64,000 nt of DNA from an uncultured Lachnospiraceae bacterium. GTDB lineage: Bacteria; Bacillota; Clostridia; Lachnospirales; Lachnospiraceae. This document shows, one piece after another, positions 34,589 through 44,199 of the stretch. Both the position numbers and the translations under genes were made by a program. The stretch is from positions 29,298-93,297 of the forward strand of contig CAJUFQ010000012.1 in assembly GCA_910585625.1 (NCBI GenBank). The letters are read 5' to 3'. Each line of letters begins with the position of its first letter. Position 1 is the stretch's first letter. A model generated the notes under the pieces. That model worked only from the letters and a program-made list of their open reading frames with translations. It was not told where the DNA came from and ran no database searches.

Positions 34589-35398
34589 ATGGGAGGAAAT
34601 GGACAGAAGGAAGTATTGATTATCATTCCGGCGTATAATGAAGAGAAAAATATCACGAAAGTCCTGGATAAGCTGGAGCAACCCGAAATCCAGGAATTTT
34701 CGGATGTGCTGGTCATGAATGACGCTTCGCGGGACGCTACGAACTGGATTGTTAAAGAGAGGAAGCACACGCTTGTCTCCCATGTGTTTAACCTGGGATA
34801 TGGCAGCGCGCTGCAGTTAGGCTATAAATATGCAATCCGCCGAAATTATAAGTATGTCATCCAGATGGATGCAGACGGCCAGCATGATGTATGTAATGTC
34901 AAAGAAATCTACAAAGAACTTAAGCGTAAGGATGAGTCAGGCAAGGAGCCGGATATCGTGCTTGCGTCACGGTTTATGCCCGGCAGCTCTGAGTATGATA
35001 CTACGATGGTGAAGAAGTTCGCTTATAAGCTGTTTCGGTTTATGATAAGGACTGTAACCGGACGCCGCATAGCAGATCCGACAACCGGGCTGCAGGGTTT
35101 AGAGCGGAAAGCAGTGCTGTACTATTCCCAGTATGGCCACTTTGATGATAAGTACCCGGATGCGAATATGATTATGCAGATGCTGCTTTTGGGTTTTCAA
35201 ATCAGGGAAATCCCGGCAGTCATGCATCCGCGCACCAAAGGCTATAGTATGCATTCCGGGTTAAAGCCGGTTATCTATATGTTCCGTATGTTTTTTTCTA
35301 TTTTAGCAATCGTATTTAAAATTAAGGTTTTCAAAATAGAGACAGAGGAAAAAGTATCGCATGAGCTTTATAAAAAAGAAGAAACAAATCCAGTTTGA
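34589..35398 (+). CDS. Glycosyltransferase family 2
   Basis: This 269-residue GT-A enzyme resembles dolichyl/polyprenyl-phosphate mannosyltransferases. The N-terminus is EVLIIIPAYNEEKNI; the metal motif is QMDADGQHD, and GRRIADPTTGLQGL follows. It lacks the C-terminal membrane pair of the longer enzymes. The start at 34589 follows GGGAGGAAGG. The 3' end overlaps the next gene by 38 bases, which suggests translational coupling. Confidence 0.85.
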   Translation: MGGNGQKEVLIIIPAYNEEKNITKVLDKLEQPEIQEFSDVLVMNDASRDATNWIVKERKHTLVSHVFNLGYGSALQLGYKYAIRRNYKYVIQMDADGQHDVCNVKEIYKELKRKDESGKEPDIVLASRFMPGSSEYDTTMVKKFAYKLFRFMIRTVTGRRIADPTTGLQGLERKAVLYYSQYGHFDDKYPDANMIMQMLLLGFQIREIPAVMHPRTKGYSMHSGLKPVIYMFRMFFSILAIVFKIKVFKIETEEKVSHELYKKEETNPV

Positions 35399-36644
35399 AC
35401 CAGCGGCGTTTGAGGAAAGTACTTCTTATCTGCAGAATCCATCCTGCGGCTGGTATCGGATTTACCCATTTGCAATCGAAGAAAATCCAGACTTTGAGGA
35501 ATTATACTGGTGTCTGTGCGCGGAGGAGCGTATCGTGCTGGTTTTGGCGGATATCGGCGCGTTCCGCAGCTGCGATTTGACAAAGGATGCGCTGGACAAC
35601 CTGGCTGCAATCCTGGAATTTTTTGCAGCGCATGAGAAAGACATAATCCTGCGCGTTACCTATGACAGGGAGGGGCGGGGCATGGAGCGGGAACCGGATT
35701 TCCTGAATACTGTTATTGGGCATATGCGCCAGCTGGGAGCTGTCATCCGCAGTTTCCAGGAGCAGATCCTGCTTGTGCAGGGAATGCTGGTCGGAAGCTG
35801 GGGGGAGATGCATGATTCGAAATTTCTCTCGCAAGAACGCTTAAAGCGGCTGATGCATGTCTGGCGGGAAGCTTTGGGTGAGATTGCGATTGCGGTCCGC
35901 ACGCCGCAGCAATGGCGTCTCCTGCATTCCGAAGAGGCAGCGCCGGGCGGGGATACGATAGGGATTTTTAACGACGGCATGTTCGGATCTCCCGACCATC
36001 TTGGCACATTCGGGCGTCAGAAGCGGGAAGAAGCCGGATGGAGTGGGCAGTGGTGCAGGGACGAGGAGATGGTATTTATCGGAAAGATTGCCTCGTTTGT
36101 ACCTTACGGCGGGGAAGCGGTAGGTCAGTCCCTGGATTTGCCATTTAGGGAGATGGCGGAGGAGATGCGCCGCACGCATGTCTCATACCTGAACAGTATG
36201 CATGATGTGCAGCGGCTGGGACAGTGGAAGGAAGCCAAATGGGAAGAGCCGGGCATCTGGCGGGGGAAGCGTGTATATGACTATATCGGGTGTCACCTGG
36301 GATACCGCTTTGTTGTCAGGGAAGCCAGGCTGGAAGGCAGAAAAGCACCCTTCCTTAAGATACGCATCGAGAATACTGGGTTTTGCCCATTGCAGGAGGA
36401 AGCCGAACTTTTACTCTGTGCAGATACCCAGGCAGAGGAAGCAGGGTGTTTTGCTTTGCAGGGACGGCTGTGCGGTGTGATGCCACAGGAGACAGTGGAA
36501 ATAACGGCGGAGCTGCCAGGAAAGCTGAAAGATTATAAAGGCTCGATTTTCCTTGCCCTGCACAGGAAGCGGGACAAATGCCCGCTTTCGTTTGCCAATG
36601 TGCTTACAGAAGAGGGAAGGGCTGTGTTGGGTCAGTTTTTTTAG
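35361..36644 (+). CDS. DUF4874/DUF4832 protein, cytoplasmic form
   Basis: This 427-residue protein has the DUF4874 pattern near the N-terminus (LQNPSCGWYRIYPFAIEE), LVQGMLVGSWGEMHDSKFL, and a DUF4832-like C-terminus (FIGKIASFVPYGGEAVGQ). These pairs form a glycoside-hydrolase-like TIM barrel with a beta domain in surface-glycan loci. No signal peptide is seen, unlike the paralogue at 36641. The two genes converge and overlap by four bases. The function is unknown. Confidence 0.75.
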   Translation: MSFIKKKKQIQFEPAAFEESTSYLQNPSCGWYRIYPFAIEENPDFEELYWCLCAEERIVLVLADIGAFRSCDLTKDALDNLAAILEFFAAHEKDIILRVTYDREGRGMEREPDFLNTVIGHMRQLGAVIRSFQEQILLVQGMLVGSWGEMHDSKFLSQERLKRLMHVWREALGEIAIAVRTPQQWRLLHSEEAAPGGDTIGIFNDGMFGSPDHLGTFGRQKREEAGWSGQWCRDEEMVFIGKIASFVPYGGEAVGQSLDLPFREMAEEMRRTHVSYLNSMHDVQRLGQWKEAKWEEPGIWRGKRVYDYIGCHLGYRFVVREARLEGRKAPFLKIRIENTGFCPLQEEAELLLCADTQAEEAGCFALQGRLCGVMPQETVEITAELPGKLKDYKGSIFLALHRKRDKCPLSFANVLTEEGRAVLGQFF

Positions 36645-38173
36645 GGCTGAGGTATTTCGGAATCCTCAGGGATTGCAGAAATCTTTTGTAGGTTCTTCGT
36701 TATCGTGAAAGAACCTATGAGATAGCCATGGCTGGTAAAAGCTGTTTCATTAGCAAGTGAAATCCTGCGGTTTGTGGCCGGATCGATCAGACGGTAACGG
36801 ATTTGGAAATCCCCGTTCCCATAAGCGTGGATGTCAAGCGGGACATCCCATGTCACGGTTTCCCCGTTTTTCCAGGTTCGGTTGTCTGTATCCGCGATGA
36901 TTGTGTCACAGATGCTGCCATCTGCCTTAAGTATGGTGATGACAGAATTGAATCGGCGGTAGCCCACAGAAAAGCCATTGTTTTCCATGGTAACTGACAG
37001 CGTGGCTTTTGCACTGCGGAAAGTGTCGAAGGAAAAACCGGAGGATACGATTGCGTAGCGATAGCCAAGGTGGGCGCCGATATAGGAATAGCCGTCCATG
37101 CCCTCGAAGCAGCCTGCCTCAGCATCGGAGCAGCTTTCTACGCCGTTTGCGCGTTCAGTGTCTTCTGCAGCGTGGTAGGTGGCATTGCGCCATTTATCAA
37201 GCACAGCGAGGTCGTAACCACAATCCAGGTAGGACACATGCATGGCCCGTAAGTCCTTTAAAGCATTGGGGAAGTCGTTATATGCATTGTCCAGGACGGC
37301 CTCGCCGCCGTTTGGCACATAATGGCAGAGCGTGTTCTGGAAAGCTATCTCCTCGCTGCGGGTACCTTTGCCCGTATAATCTGCCGTGGGGGCAAAAGGG
37401 CTGTCCCCATATGTGCCCAGGTCGCTCTCGGAACCGAGCATCCCATCATTGTAGAAGCCTATCCTGGCAGCAGCGGTGCCGGAAAAAGCATCTTCTGCAG
37501 GAAGCGGCTCGTTCGTCCTATTTATGATGCGGTAATGCTCCGGGGTTCTCACGGACAGGAAAACAGAAGGGTCAATGACGGAAGCAAGGTGGTTCGCCAG
37601 TTCGCATACGTTTTCCCGGGATATATAGTCGGAATTATTCATTTCCCCATAGTTTCCGACATAGATGCCCTGCATCAGATATACGCAGTCTGTATGACGG
37701 TTGATAACTTCTGCGGTCTGTTCCATATGGCGTTTGATGACGGAAATATCCTTTGGCTCGCTTTCCTTTGCCTTGCCGTTCCAATCGTAGAGGAAGCGTA
37801 GGATTAGCTGCCGGCCTGCGTCTTTCCAGGCAAGGAGGAGGGATTCCAGCTGGGAGATGCCAGCCGGGCTGATGTCGCAGTCCGGGTAATCGCGCAGATT
37901 GATTTCTAAGAGGACGAGCTGGTTTTCGTCCTTGGCGATTGTCTTTTGTATTTCTTCCATATTGGGAGGCTGCGTATCGGAAAGAGCATAGCCGTAAATA
38001 TGGTACCAGCCCCGGTAGGGGTTGTTTAGCTGTCGGCTGGAGGGCGCATAGTCCCCAGGCTGATAGGAAACCGTGTAATATTCATGCAGGGAAAAAAGAT
38101 AAACGCCGAATGCCTGGATGCCGGATAAGGCAAACAGCAGGCAAGGAACGGCAAGTAAAAGGAATTTTTTCAT
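36641..38173 (-). CDS. DUF4874/DUF4832 protein, exported form
   Basis: This 510-residue paralogue of the previous protein has an N-terminal signal or anchor (LLLAVPCLLFALSGIQAFGVYLF). It shares the landmarks LNNPYRGWYHIYGYAL, YLMQGIYVGNYGEMNNSDYI and NTLCHYVPNGGEAVLDNAYN. The start at 38173 is set by GAGG seven bases upstream. As the extracytoplasmic member it may bind, cut or modify the polymer, but no catalytic residues can be assigned. It is the only gene of this part on the minus strand besides the exporter further on. Confidence 0.78.
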   Translation of the reverse strand: MKKFLLLAVPCLLFALSGIQAFGVYLFSLHEYYTVSYQPGDYAPSSRQLNNPYRGWYHIYGYALSDTQPPNMEEIQKTIAKDENQLVLLEINLRDYPDCDISPAGISQLESLLLAWKDAGRQLILRFLYDWNGKAKESEPKDISVIKRHMEQTAEVINRHTDCVYLMQGIYVGNYGEMNNSDYISRENVCELANHLASVIDPSVFLSVRTPEHYRIINRTNEPLPAEDAFSGTAAARIGFYNDGMLGSESDLGTYGDSPFAPTADYTGKGTRSEEIAFQNTLCHYVPNGGEAVLDNAYNDFPNALKDLRAMHVSYLDCGYDLAVLDKWRNATYHAAEDTERANGVESCSDAEAGCFEGMDGYSYIGAHLGYRYAIVSSGFSFDTFRSAKATLSVTMENNGFSVGYRRFNSVITILKADGSICDTIIADTDNRTWKNGETVTWDVPLDIHAYGNGDFQIRYRLIDPATNRRISLANETAFTSHGYLIGSFTITKNLQKISAIPEDSEIPQP

Positions 38174-38262
38174 TACAGACCTCGTTTTCATAAATTTCAT
38201 ATATTTTCTATGAGAAAAAACCTCAGGTCATATTATATCATAATAGAGGAAAGGTTGGGAAT

Positions 38263-39285
38263 ATGCCTGAAAATAAAATTGACTTTGTCATAACATGGGT
38301 TGACGGCAGCGACAAGGCATGGCAGCAGGAAAAACGTAAGTTTGAGCCGGCGGGCGGCAGGCAGGATGCGAGTGTGGACAACGCGAAAGAGCGTTACCGG
38401 GATTGGGGCAATCTGAGATACTGGTTCCGGGGCGTGGAAAAATATGCGCCGTGGGTGAGGAAAGTACACTTCATTACCTGGGGGCATCTGCCAACGTGGC
38501 TCAACACTGTCCATCCGAAGCTGCATATTGTCCGGCATGAGGATTATATCCCGGCGGAATATTTGCCCACGTATAATTCACATACGATTGAGTGGAATAT
38601 GCACCGCATAGAGGATTTGTCCGAGCAGTTTGTCTACTTTAACGATGATTTTTTCTTGACGGGCGCAGTCGCACCAGGATATTTTTTCCGTGGTGGGAAG
38701 CCTTGCGATATGCTGGCGTTCCAGCCGGTGGTGGCGGATTCTAAGAATTCGGTAATGCCACACATTTATATGAATAATTCGCTGGCGCTGTCCAAATATT
38801 TTAAGAAGCGGGAGAATGTGAAAAGCCAGCCAGGCAGCTATTTTAGGCTTGGGTACCCATGCTTATATTTCTTCTATAATTTATTGGAAATGTCTTTTCC
38901 GCTGTATACCGGGTTCTATACGGTGCATGGGCCGTCGCCGTTCCTGAAGGAAACGTTTCGGGAACTCTGGCAAAAGGAGGGGGAGCTTTTGCATGAGACA
39001 TGCAGCCACCGCTTCCGCAGCAAGGCGGACGTAAGCCAGTACCTTGCAAGGGAATGGCAGAAACTTTCCGGCAATTTCTGTGCGCGGAACGTCACAAGGC
39101 ATTTCCGGTATTTTAATGTGCAAAGCGATAATCCAGGACTTGCGCAAGCGATTGCAAGCCGCAAGGTAAAGATTGTCTGTATCAACGATACAAATGTGCC
39201 GATTGACTTTCCGCAGGCAAAAAGACAAGTTATTGAGGCATTAGAGCAGATTTTACCGGAAAAATCAGAGTTTGAGAAGAGTTAG
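38263..39285 (+). CDS. Stealth-family sugar-phosphate transferase
   Basis: This 340-residue protein begins IDFVITWVDGSDKAW, the Stealth CR1 motif. CR2 follows at about 45-80 (RDWGNLRYWFRGVEKYAPWV, then TWGHLPTWL), and FVYFNDDFFLTG with later PSPFLKETF corresponds to CR3. Stealth enzymes transfer hexose-1-phosphate units and build capsule polymers. Its presence suggests that a phosphodiester-linked glycan is made here besides Pel. The next gene starts ten bases after the stop. Confidence 0.85.
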   Translation: MPENKIDFVITWVDGSDKAWQQEKRKFEPAGGRQDASVDNAKERYRDWGNLRYWFRGVEKYAPWVRKVHFITWGHLPTWLNTVHPKLHIVRHEDYIPAEYLPTYNSHTIEWNMHRIEDLSEQFVYFNDDFFLTGAVAPGYFFRGGKPCDMLAFQPVVADSKNSVMPHIYMNNSLALSKYFKKRENVKSQPGSYFRLGYPCLYFFYNLLEMSFPLYTGFYTVHGPSPFLKETFRELWQKEGELLHETCSHRFRSKADVSQYLAREWQKLSGNFCARNVTRHFRYFNVQSDNPGLAQAIASRKVKIVCINDTNVPIDFPQAKRQVIEALEQILPEKSEFEKS

Positions 39286-39295
39286 GGTGTCTTTT

Positions 39296-40834
39296 ATGGA
39301 AACAAAGACAAGGACGGAATATTCCGCAAGAAATACAACAGTGGCGCTTTTGTCCCGCCTAACTGCAATTGCGATGGGCTATCTGCTGAGGGTTGTGTTC
39401 ACGCACACATTAAGTGAAAGCTATGTGGGCGTGAATGGGCTGTTCGTAGACATCATCCAGGTACTGTCGCTTTCAGAGATGGGGGTGGGGACGGCGATTA
39501 CCTTTGCCCTATACCGACCTATCGCGGAAGGGGATAAAGAGAAACAGAAAGCACTGATGCTGCTTTTCCGTAAATTTTACCGGGCGTTGGCCGTCATCGT
39601 GGCGGCAGTGGGCAGCTTGCTGATTCCCTTTCTGGATGTGCTGATTAAAGATCATGGGGATGTGGATCGCTTGACCCTGATATACATGCTTTATCTGGTG
39701 AATACGGTTTGCTCGTATCTGCTGATTTATAAGAAGTCATTGATGGATGCGAATCAGCTGCTGTATATTGGTATATTTTACCAGACCATGTCCTGGGCGC
39801 TGCAGGATGTGCTGCAGATTATCGTGCTTGTCTTTTGGCACAACTTTATTGCATTCTTGCTGATAAATATTGTAACTACCGTCTTCTGCAATGTATGCAT
39901 ATCTATCCGTGCCGACAGGCTGTATCCCTATCTTCGGGAGAACGACGCCCCTGCGCTGTCCGTGCAGGAAAGAAAGAAGATTTTTGCTAATATCAGGGCA
40001 ATGCTGATGCACAAAGTGGGGGCTGTGATTGTCAACAATACGGACAATCTGCTTCTGTCCGCGTTTGTAGGGCTTGCAAGCGTGGGCGGATATTCCAATT
40101 ATTATCTGCTGATCGGCTCCGTGTGTCAGGTGCTGAACCAGGTATACCAGGGGATTACGGCAAGCGTCGGCAACCTGGGCGTGACGGAGGATGAGGGACA
40201 TATCCGCCAGGTGTTTGAAGCAGCGTTTTTCATTGGCCAGTGGATGTATGGATTTGCTTTCATCTGCCTTTATGAGCTGCTGAATCCGTTTATTGAGATT
40301 AGTTTCGGCAGGCAATATGTGTTTCCGAAAGTGACAGTCTTTGTGTTGTGCGTGAATTTTTTCCTTAATGGGATGCGCAATGCGACGCTGACATTCCGGG
40401 ATTCCATGGGGTTGTTTTGGTACGACCGGCATAAGGCGATTGCTGAAGCCGTCTTGAACCTTGGGCTTTCCGTGCTGCTTGTCAACTGGTTGGGGATGAC
40501 GGGGGTGTTTCTGGGGACATTGTTCAGCATGACGCTGACTTCCCTATGGGTGGAGCCGTATGTATTGTATAAGCATGGGTTCCACCAGTCTTGCTCTGCT
40601 TATTTCCTGCGGTATTTCTTGTATGTAGCGGCCATCGGTATTGCCTGGTATGCAACCGACTGGCTGTGCAGAGGCTTAGGAGCAGGAGGAGGGCCCTGGC
40701 AGATTTTGCTGGTGAGGCTGTTTATCTGTCTTGTGGTGCCGAATACCTGGTTCTTCGCAATCTATGGCAGGAGCAAGGAGTTCCGGTTCTTGCTGGGAAA
40801 GGCAAAATCTCTGGCGAAGAAACGGTGTCTGTAG
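39296..40834 (+). CDS. Polysaccharide flippase (MATE/Wzx-like)
   Basis: This 512-residue protein has about twelve to fourteen membrane helices. The N-terminal segment RNTTVALLSRLTAIAMGYLL and FSMTLTSLWVEPYVLYKHGF near the C-terminus are typical of oligosaccharide flippases in Clostridia. It would move a lipid-linked unit outward. Because PelG is encoded as well, this points to a second glycan with its own export. The start METKTRTEYS at 39296 is preferred to an earlier in-frame ATG without ribosome site. Confidence 0.85.
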   Translation: METKTRTEYSARNTTVALLSRLTAIAMGYLLRVVFTHTLSESYVGVNGLFVDIIQVLSLSEMGVGTAITFALYRPIAEGDKEKQKALMLLFRKFYRALAVIVAAVGSLLIPFLDVLIKDHGDVDRLTLIYMLYLVNTVCSYLLIYKKSLMDANQLLYIGIFYQTMSWALQDVLQIIVLVFWHNFIAFLLINIVTTVFCNVCISIRADRLYPYLRENDAPALSVQERKKIFANIRAMLMHKVGAVIVNNTDNLLLSAFVGLASVGGYSNYYLLIGSVCQVLNQVYQGITASVGNLGVTEDEGHIRQVFEAAFFIGQWMYGFAFICLYELLNPFIEISFGRQYVFPKVTVFVLCVNFFLNGMRNATLTFRDSMGLFWYDRHKAIAEAVLNLGLSVLLVNWLGMTGVFLGTLFSMTLTSLWVEPYVLYKHGFHQSCSAYFLRYFLYVAAIGIAWYATDWLCRGLGAGGGPWQILLVRLFICLVVPNTWFFAIYGRSKEFRFLLGKAKSLAKKRCL

Positions 40835-40846
40835 AACGCAAGAGGC

Positions 40847-42106
40847 ATGGGAAACATAGTACAAGGGAAAGGAGCGGGAACATTGATTGGTCAGAAGGAA
40901 GAACGGTTGCTTGAGGCATTAAAACAATCCCTCAATCCAGAGTTGGAGGCTCAAAGGAAGTCAGAAGAGGCGGCTGCATATTACGATATGTTTGACATCG
41001 CAAGGAAGCACGCTGTCCTTTCGCTTTTGTCTGACGTGTATGAAGAGGATGAAGGGCTTCCAGCAGGGCTCCGGCAGGAGCTTCGCCAGGCTGCAGCCAC
41101 GGTGGTGCGTTCTAATTACCGGCTGCTGTTTCTGGTAAAATATATCACGCAAGTCCTGGAAAAAGAAGGTATCCGTGCCATCCTGCTCAAAGGGGCGGCG
41201 ACGGCCTCTTATTATCCAGTGCCGGAATTGCGTAAGGCGGGGGATGTGGACATCCTGATTCCTGAGGAAAGCGTCTTTGGCCAGGCCGTGGAAATATTAG
41301 AGCGAGAAGGATTTGCGGTGCAAGAGGAGCAGACGGCGCTGCACCATATAGAGCTGAAAAATAAGGAGGGTATTTCTGTGGAAATACACAGGATTCTGGC
41401 GGAGCCTTTTGAGAGCAGGAAAATGAACCAGTATCTGGAAGGGCTGCTTCCCGCTTATGGAGGGCATGTGGTCTTGAATAGTTCCTGGGGCGTCAGGTTT
41501 TACCAGCCAGGAGACGCATACCATGCATTTTACCTGATTATCCATATGCTGCAGCATTTCCTGCGGGCAGGGTTCGGGCTGAAATTCCTCTGTGACTGGA
41601 CCGTATTCTGGAACCATGAGGTTGCCGCCGAAGAGAAAGAAACATTCCTGCGTCTGGCCTCAGAAAGCGGGACAAGAGGGTTTGTCACAGTGCTGACGGA
41701 AGCATGTGTCAGGTATCTGGGCCTTAGGAGAGAAAATGTGGCGTTTCTGTTGGGAGAGACGAAGGATGGTGAGGAAGCTTCTGCAGGGAATCCCGGCCTG
41801 GGGCAGCTGGCAGAAGATTTTATGGAGGAGGTTTTTGTCTCCGGGGAGTTCGGACACAGCCAGCGGAAGCGGATGGTTGCCATGCGGGGAACCGGGATTA
41901 CCGCTTATGTCCGGGAGTTCCACCACCAAATGCACCTTAACTATCCGAATGCCGGCAAGGTGTTCGTGGCTTGGCCTCTGCTGTGGACATTGACACTTGC
42001 GCGGTTCCTTTATAATAACCGTGTCGTCCGCAAGGTACGGGGGCGGGATATTCTAAAGGAGGCAAAGAAACGCAGCCAGCTGATTGATAAGCTGGAGCTG
42101 TTTTAG
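40847..42106 (+). CDS. Nucleotidyltransferase-fold protein (NTP_transf_5 family)
   Basis: This 419-residue protein has ILLKGAATASYYPVPELRKAGDVDILI at about 113-138, the nucleotidyltransferase signature with KG and D-x-D. The rest is mainly helical. Members occur in capsule and peptide loci, usually without known substrates. The first codons (MGNIVQGKGAG) are unlike the family, so a TTG at 40883 preceded by GGAGCGGGAACA is an alternative start. It converges with the ABC exporter gene. Confidence 0.78.
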   Translation: MGNIVQGKGAGTLIGQKEERLLEALKQSLNPELEAQRKSEEAAAYYDMFDIARKHAVLSLLSDVYEEDEGLPAGLRQELRQAAATVVRSNYRLLFLVKYITQVLEKEGIRAILLKGAATASYYPVPELRKAGDVDILIPEESVFGQAVEILEREGFAVQEEQTALHHIELKNKEGISVEIHRILAEPFESRKMNQYLEGLLPAYGGHVVLNSSWGVRFYQPGDAYHAFYLIIHMLQHFLRAGFGLKFLCDWTVFWNHEVAAEEKETFLRLASESGTRGFVTVLTEACVRYLGLRRENVAFLLGETKDGEEASAGNPGLGQLAEDFMEEVFVSGEFGHSQRKRMVAMRGTGITAYVREFHHQMHLNYPNAGKVFVAWPLLWTLTLARFLYNNRVVRKVRGRDILKEAKKRSQLIDKLELF

Positions 42107-42119
42107 CTTTTTCGGTATC

Positions 42120-43907
42120 TCAGAAACCTTTTACCAGCTCATCAATTTCTGCTTGATTTAAAATGACGCATTTCTTATCACGGATAGCATAGACCCTCCG
42201 GCAGATGCCTAGCACAGATGGACGGTGGGTTGTCACGATGCAGGTGCGTGGGTATTCGTCGGCCATGATATTCCTGAGGACTTTGCGCTCCGTAGCTACG
42301 TCCAATGCCGAGGTAGCCTCGTCCAGCAGCAGGATTGGTGAATGGCGCAGCAAGGCCCGGGCAATCGAAAGCCTCTGCGCCTGCCCTTCGGAGAAGCCGC
42401 CCCCACGTTCTTTGATGCCGCTGTGGATGCCGTCCGCAAGCTTATCGACAAAATCCCAGGCACAAGAGAGCTTTAAGGCGTCAATGATTTCTTCATCGGT
42501 GGCGTCAGGCTTTACGTTACGCATATTTTCGGCAATAGTACCAGAAAACATGGTATTTCCCTGAGGTACATAGGAAAACAGTTTGCGTGTGGATGGCGTC
42601 AGGGGGATACTTTCCCCATTTGCAGAGGAATCTGCAGTTTGCCTGCCGCCGCTCAGGGTGGCTCTGCCGTTCTGGGCGCGCATCAGCGAGAGGATTAGGC
42701 GTATCATGGTCGTCTTACCTTCGCCGGAGGGGCCGACAAGGGCAACCACCTCGTGTGGGTGGACTTCCAGGGATGCGCCCTCAAACACCTGGGTTCCGTT
42801 ACTGTATGCGTATGCCAGATCCTGGACATGGAGGCTGATGCCGTCCTCCTTGTGGGCTTTGAAAAAGGCGTCTACGGCATCGTTCTGGCTATAGTCTTCC
42901 CGGGGCATTTCAATAATGTCCATCAGACGCCCGGCGGAGGTCGTGAGCGCGATGATGGTGGGAACGAGGGAGGTCAGGTTGTGCAGCGTCCCGGTCAGCG
43001 TCCCTGAAAGGCTTAAAAACATGGTCATCGTGCCGTAGCTGATGGCATCGGTGAACACGCGGTAAATTCCCCAGCCGTAAGAAGCATAGGAGACCAGCAG
43101 CGCAACTGTGGAAAGCAGCAGCGAAGTTCCCATGGACATTTTCTGAAAATCCAGGCGCATCGTGATGTATTCTTTTTGCAGCTGCTTTAAGCGCGCAATA
43201 TAAAGACGTATCAAGTCAAAGGCCTTGATGGTCTGGATATTGGAGAACGTTTCCTGGTTGAATCCAGACATTTTAGCGCCCATGGCCGCGCTGCGTTTAT
43301 TATTGTTTACCATGCGGTTTAATAATGTCTTGGAAAGCAGCAGGCTAACCGGCATACCCAGGAATGCGAATATGGCAAAAGAAGGATCGTAGTATATGAC
43401 CATCGCAAAGGCGCTGACAAAACGAAAAATGTAAATGATGGCATTCGGCACGAAGTTAAGAATACCGTTGGAGATTGCAGAGGCGTCTGAACCCCAGCGC
43501 GTCAGCAAGTCCCCGGTGTGGTAGGTGGTCAGGGACTCCCAGTCGGTGACGAGTATTTTGGAGAAAATGTCGGCCTTGATTTCAGAATCCACTTTGAGGC
43601 TCAGATAAGTGGAGGCATATTCTGAAATCTGGTTGAGGAAGGTAGTTCCGACATTCAGTCCAATCATGATGGAAAATGTCTTGACAATCTCTCCGGTCTG
43701 GTGGCCCGTGATGATATCGACCAGGTCTTTGGAAACCAGGCTGGTCAGCAGGGCAACCGCAGTGCCGACCATGCCCAGAAGCGTATAGAAGACCATGGTC
43801 AGCCAGTAATTTCTTGCATATTGATAAATCCAGAGTGTCTGCCGCCACATTTCCCCAAGCCGTCCGGCTTTGATGCGACCTATGAAAAAACGGATTTTCT
43901 TCTTCAT
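42120..43907 (-). CDS. ABC exporter, fused permease and ATPase
   Basis: This 595-residue half-transporter has six membrane helices (about 30-310) and a C-terminal ATPase. Walker A is GPSGEGKTT, the signature is FSEGQAQRLSIARA (Glu in place of the second Gly), and Walker B is ILLLDEATSALD. No C39 peptidase domain is present. Homodimers of this type export lipids, peptides or drugs. The 149-residue leader-bearing protein gene lies upstream on the same strand, but a terminator separates them. The start follows AAGGATGC. Confidence 0.88.
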   Translation of the reverse strand: MKKKIRFFIGRIKAGRLGEMWRQTLWIYQYARNYWLTMVFYTLLGMVGTAVALLTSLVSKDLVDIITGHQTGEIVKTFSIMIGLNVGTTFLNQISEYASTYLSLKVDSEIKADIFSKILVTDWESLTTYHTGDLLTRWGSDASAISNGILNFVPNAIIYIFRFVSAFAMVIYYDPSFAIFAFLGMPVSLLLSKTLLNRMVNNNKRSAAMGAKMSGFNQETFSNIQTIKAFDLIRLYIARLKQLQKEYITMRLDFQKMSMGTSLLLSTVALLVSYASYGWGIYRVFTDAISYGTMTMFLSLSGTLTGTLHNLTSLVPTIIALTTSAGRLMDIIEMPREDYSQNDAVDAFFKAHKEDGISLHVQDLAYAYSNGTQVFEGASLEVHPHEVVALVGPSGEGKTTMIRLILSLMRAQNGRATLSGGRQTADSSANGESIPLTPSTRKLFSYVPQGNTMFSGTIAENMRNVKPDATDEEIIDALKLSCAWDFVDKLADGIHSGIKERGGGFSEGQAQRLSIARALLRHSPILLLDEATSALDVATERKVLRNIMADEYPRTCIVTTHRPSVLGICRRVYAIRDKKCVILNQAEIDELVKGF

Positions 43908-43956
43908 GGAAAAGCATCCTTTCTATAATGGAAATAATCCCGCATTTTTCCTATAG

Positions 43957-43993
43957 AATAATAAAACAGCACCGCTTGCTGTAAGCGGTGCTG
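43957..43993 (-). terminator. Intrinsic terminator downstream of the 149-residue protein gene
   Basis: On the minus strand CAGCACCGCTT (43993-43983) and AAGCGGTGCTG (43977-43967) form an 11-base-pair stem with a five-base loop, followed by TTTTATTATT. Confidence 0.85.
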
Positions 43994-44035
43994 TCCTTCA
44001 ATACATAATCAGTCTAACATGATGTCATTCCGGTT

Positions 44036-44199
44036 TAGTGTCTTGTATCATTGATGATTAGTCAAACTCACTTGCCTATTCGCGCATCCGCTTCGTTGAA
44101 TTTTCTAGCCGTAGCCACCGCTACGCCGTCGAAAATTCGCCTTGCAGATGAACGAATATCCTGCGTGATTTTACCATATATCAACGAGACAAGACACTA
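44036..44199. mobile_element. MITE-like long palindrome of 164 bp
   Basis: The ends are TAGTGTCTTGT and its complement ACAAGACACTA; the similarity goes on inward (TCATTGAT/ATCAACGA). The whole element folds into one imperfect hairpin centred on the GCCGTAGC/GCTACGCC region, with CGAAAATTCG and GAATTTTC arms. There is no open frame. The right terminus supplies the TAG stop of the neighbouring gene. Confidence 0.7.
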
